From Porphyrobacter sp. (GTDB lineage: Bacteria > Pseudomonadota > Alphaproteobacteria > Sphingomonadales > Sphingomonadaceae): DNA of 5,478 bases. The translations under genes were made by a program, and so were the position numbers. The notes beneath the pieces are model-generated. The model was not told the origin of the DNA, searched no databases, and worked only from the letters and a program-made list of their open reading frames with translations. The number at the start of each line of letters is the position of its first letter. Position 1 is the stretch's first letter. Where the stretch lies: positions 1-5,478 of the forward strand of contig JAKFWB010000010.1 of assembly GCA_021732945.1 (NCBI GenBank), read 5' to 3'. Positions 5,358 through 5,478 of the stretch are shown here, in pieces.

Positions 5358-5478
5358 TTAAGCGCCCATTCGCACTGGCGAGAAGGTCTCGAAATCAAGC
5401 CCCGCTGCCGCACAATCCTCAGGAAAGGGCAGGCCGAGCGCCGCCGCTGCCGCAATCCGTGACAGGGCCGGAGCAGTC
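5358..5478 (-). CDS. Probable 3' end of an unidentified leftward gene
   Basis: On the minus strand, an open frame enters from the right edge and ends at TAA (complement of 5358-5360), giving 39 codons that end in LDFETFSPVRMGA. It starts with a small alanine-rich segment (RIAAAAALGLPFPEDC). Codons favour G or C in the third position, the frame ends exactly at the terminator palindrome, and the plus strand here offers nothing better. A convergent gene is therefore the best reading. I do not recognise the family from this fragment; it is too short for a functional call, and the segment could also be non-coding. Confidence 0.45.
   Translation of the reverse strand, partial: TAPALSRIAAAAALGLPFPEDCAAAGLDFETFSPVRMGA

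Noticed and set aside
4565..5455. 296-codon open frame antisense to the dehydrogenase
   Set aside because: No domain, start or ribosome binding site of note; its right part uses a different frame from the more plausible minus-strand gene end at 5358-5478.

Overview
The window looks like chromosomal DNA of a GC-rich alphaproteobacterium, most likely of the order Sphingomonadales (Erythrobacteraceae or Sphingomonadaceae). This is inferred from three things: strong G/C preference at third codon positions, a glutathione reductase of the CVIRGC type, and small exported proteins carrying the 'TDC...LC...PA.DA.G...GTY' pattern familiar from sphingomonad TonB-C-like proteins. I see no insertion sequence, CRISPR array, tRNA, rRNA or phage gene.

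Layout. (1) 2-226, +: last 74 codons of glucose-6-phosphate isomerase (pgi), cut by the window edge. (2) 227-476: gene-free region with an AT-rich core and two small perfect palindromes, probably the promoter region of the next genes. (3) 477-875 and 930-1361, +: two tandem, clearly paralogous small exported proteins with a TonB C-terminal-like domain and two conserved cysteines. They have no TonB-type membrane anchor or proline-rich linker. (4) 1362-1593: non-coding leader ending in a hairpin plus six T directly against the next start codon. (5) 1594-3108, +: RhlE-type DEAD-box RNA helicase with a long Arg/Gly-rich repetitive tail. A terminator hairpin overlaps the end of this gene, and its loop is the TGA stop codon. 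(6) 3220-4572, +: glutathione-disulfide reductase (gor). (7) 4598-5320, +: DltE-like short-chain dehydrogenase, 25 bp behind gor and probably in the same operon. (8) 5332-5357: perfect 11-bp palindrome acting as a terminator between convergent genes. (9) 5358-5478, -: probable 3' end of an unidentified gene entering from the right.

How it fits together. Gor and the dehydrogenase both have dinucleotide-binding residues that favour NADP(H), so the gor operon is plausibly a redox unit. Pgi sits at the branch between glycolysis and NADPH-producing sugar oxidation, but a functional link across the intervening genes is only inference. The helicase and the TonB-C-like pair appear to be separate transcription units. 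Most of the window is ordinary housekeeping content. The least explained parts are the tandem TonB-C-like pair, the leader of the helicase gene and the unidentified minus-strand gene.
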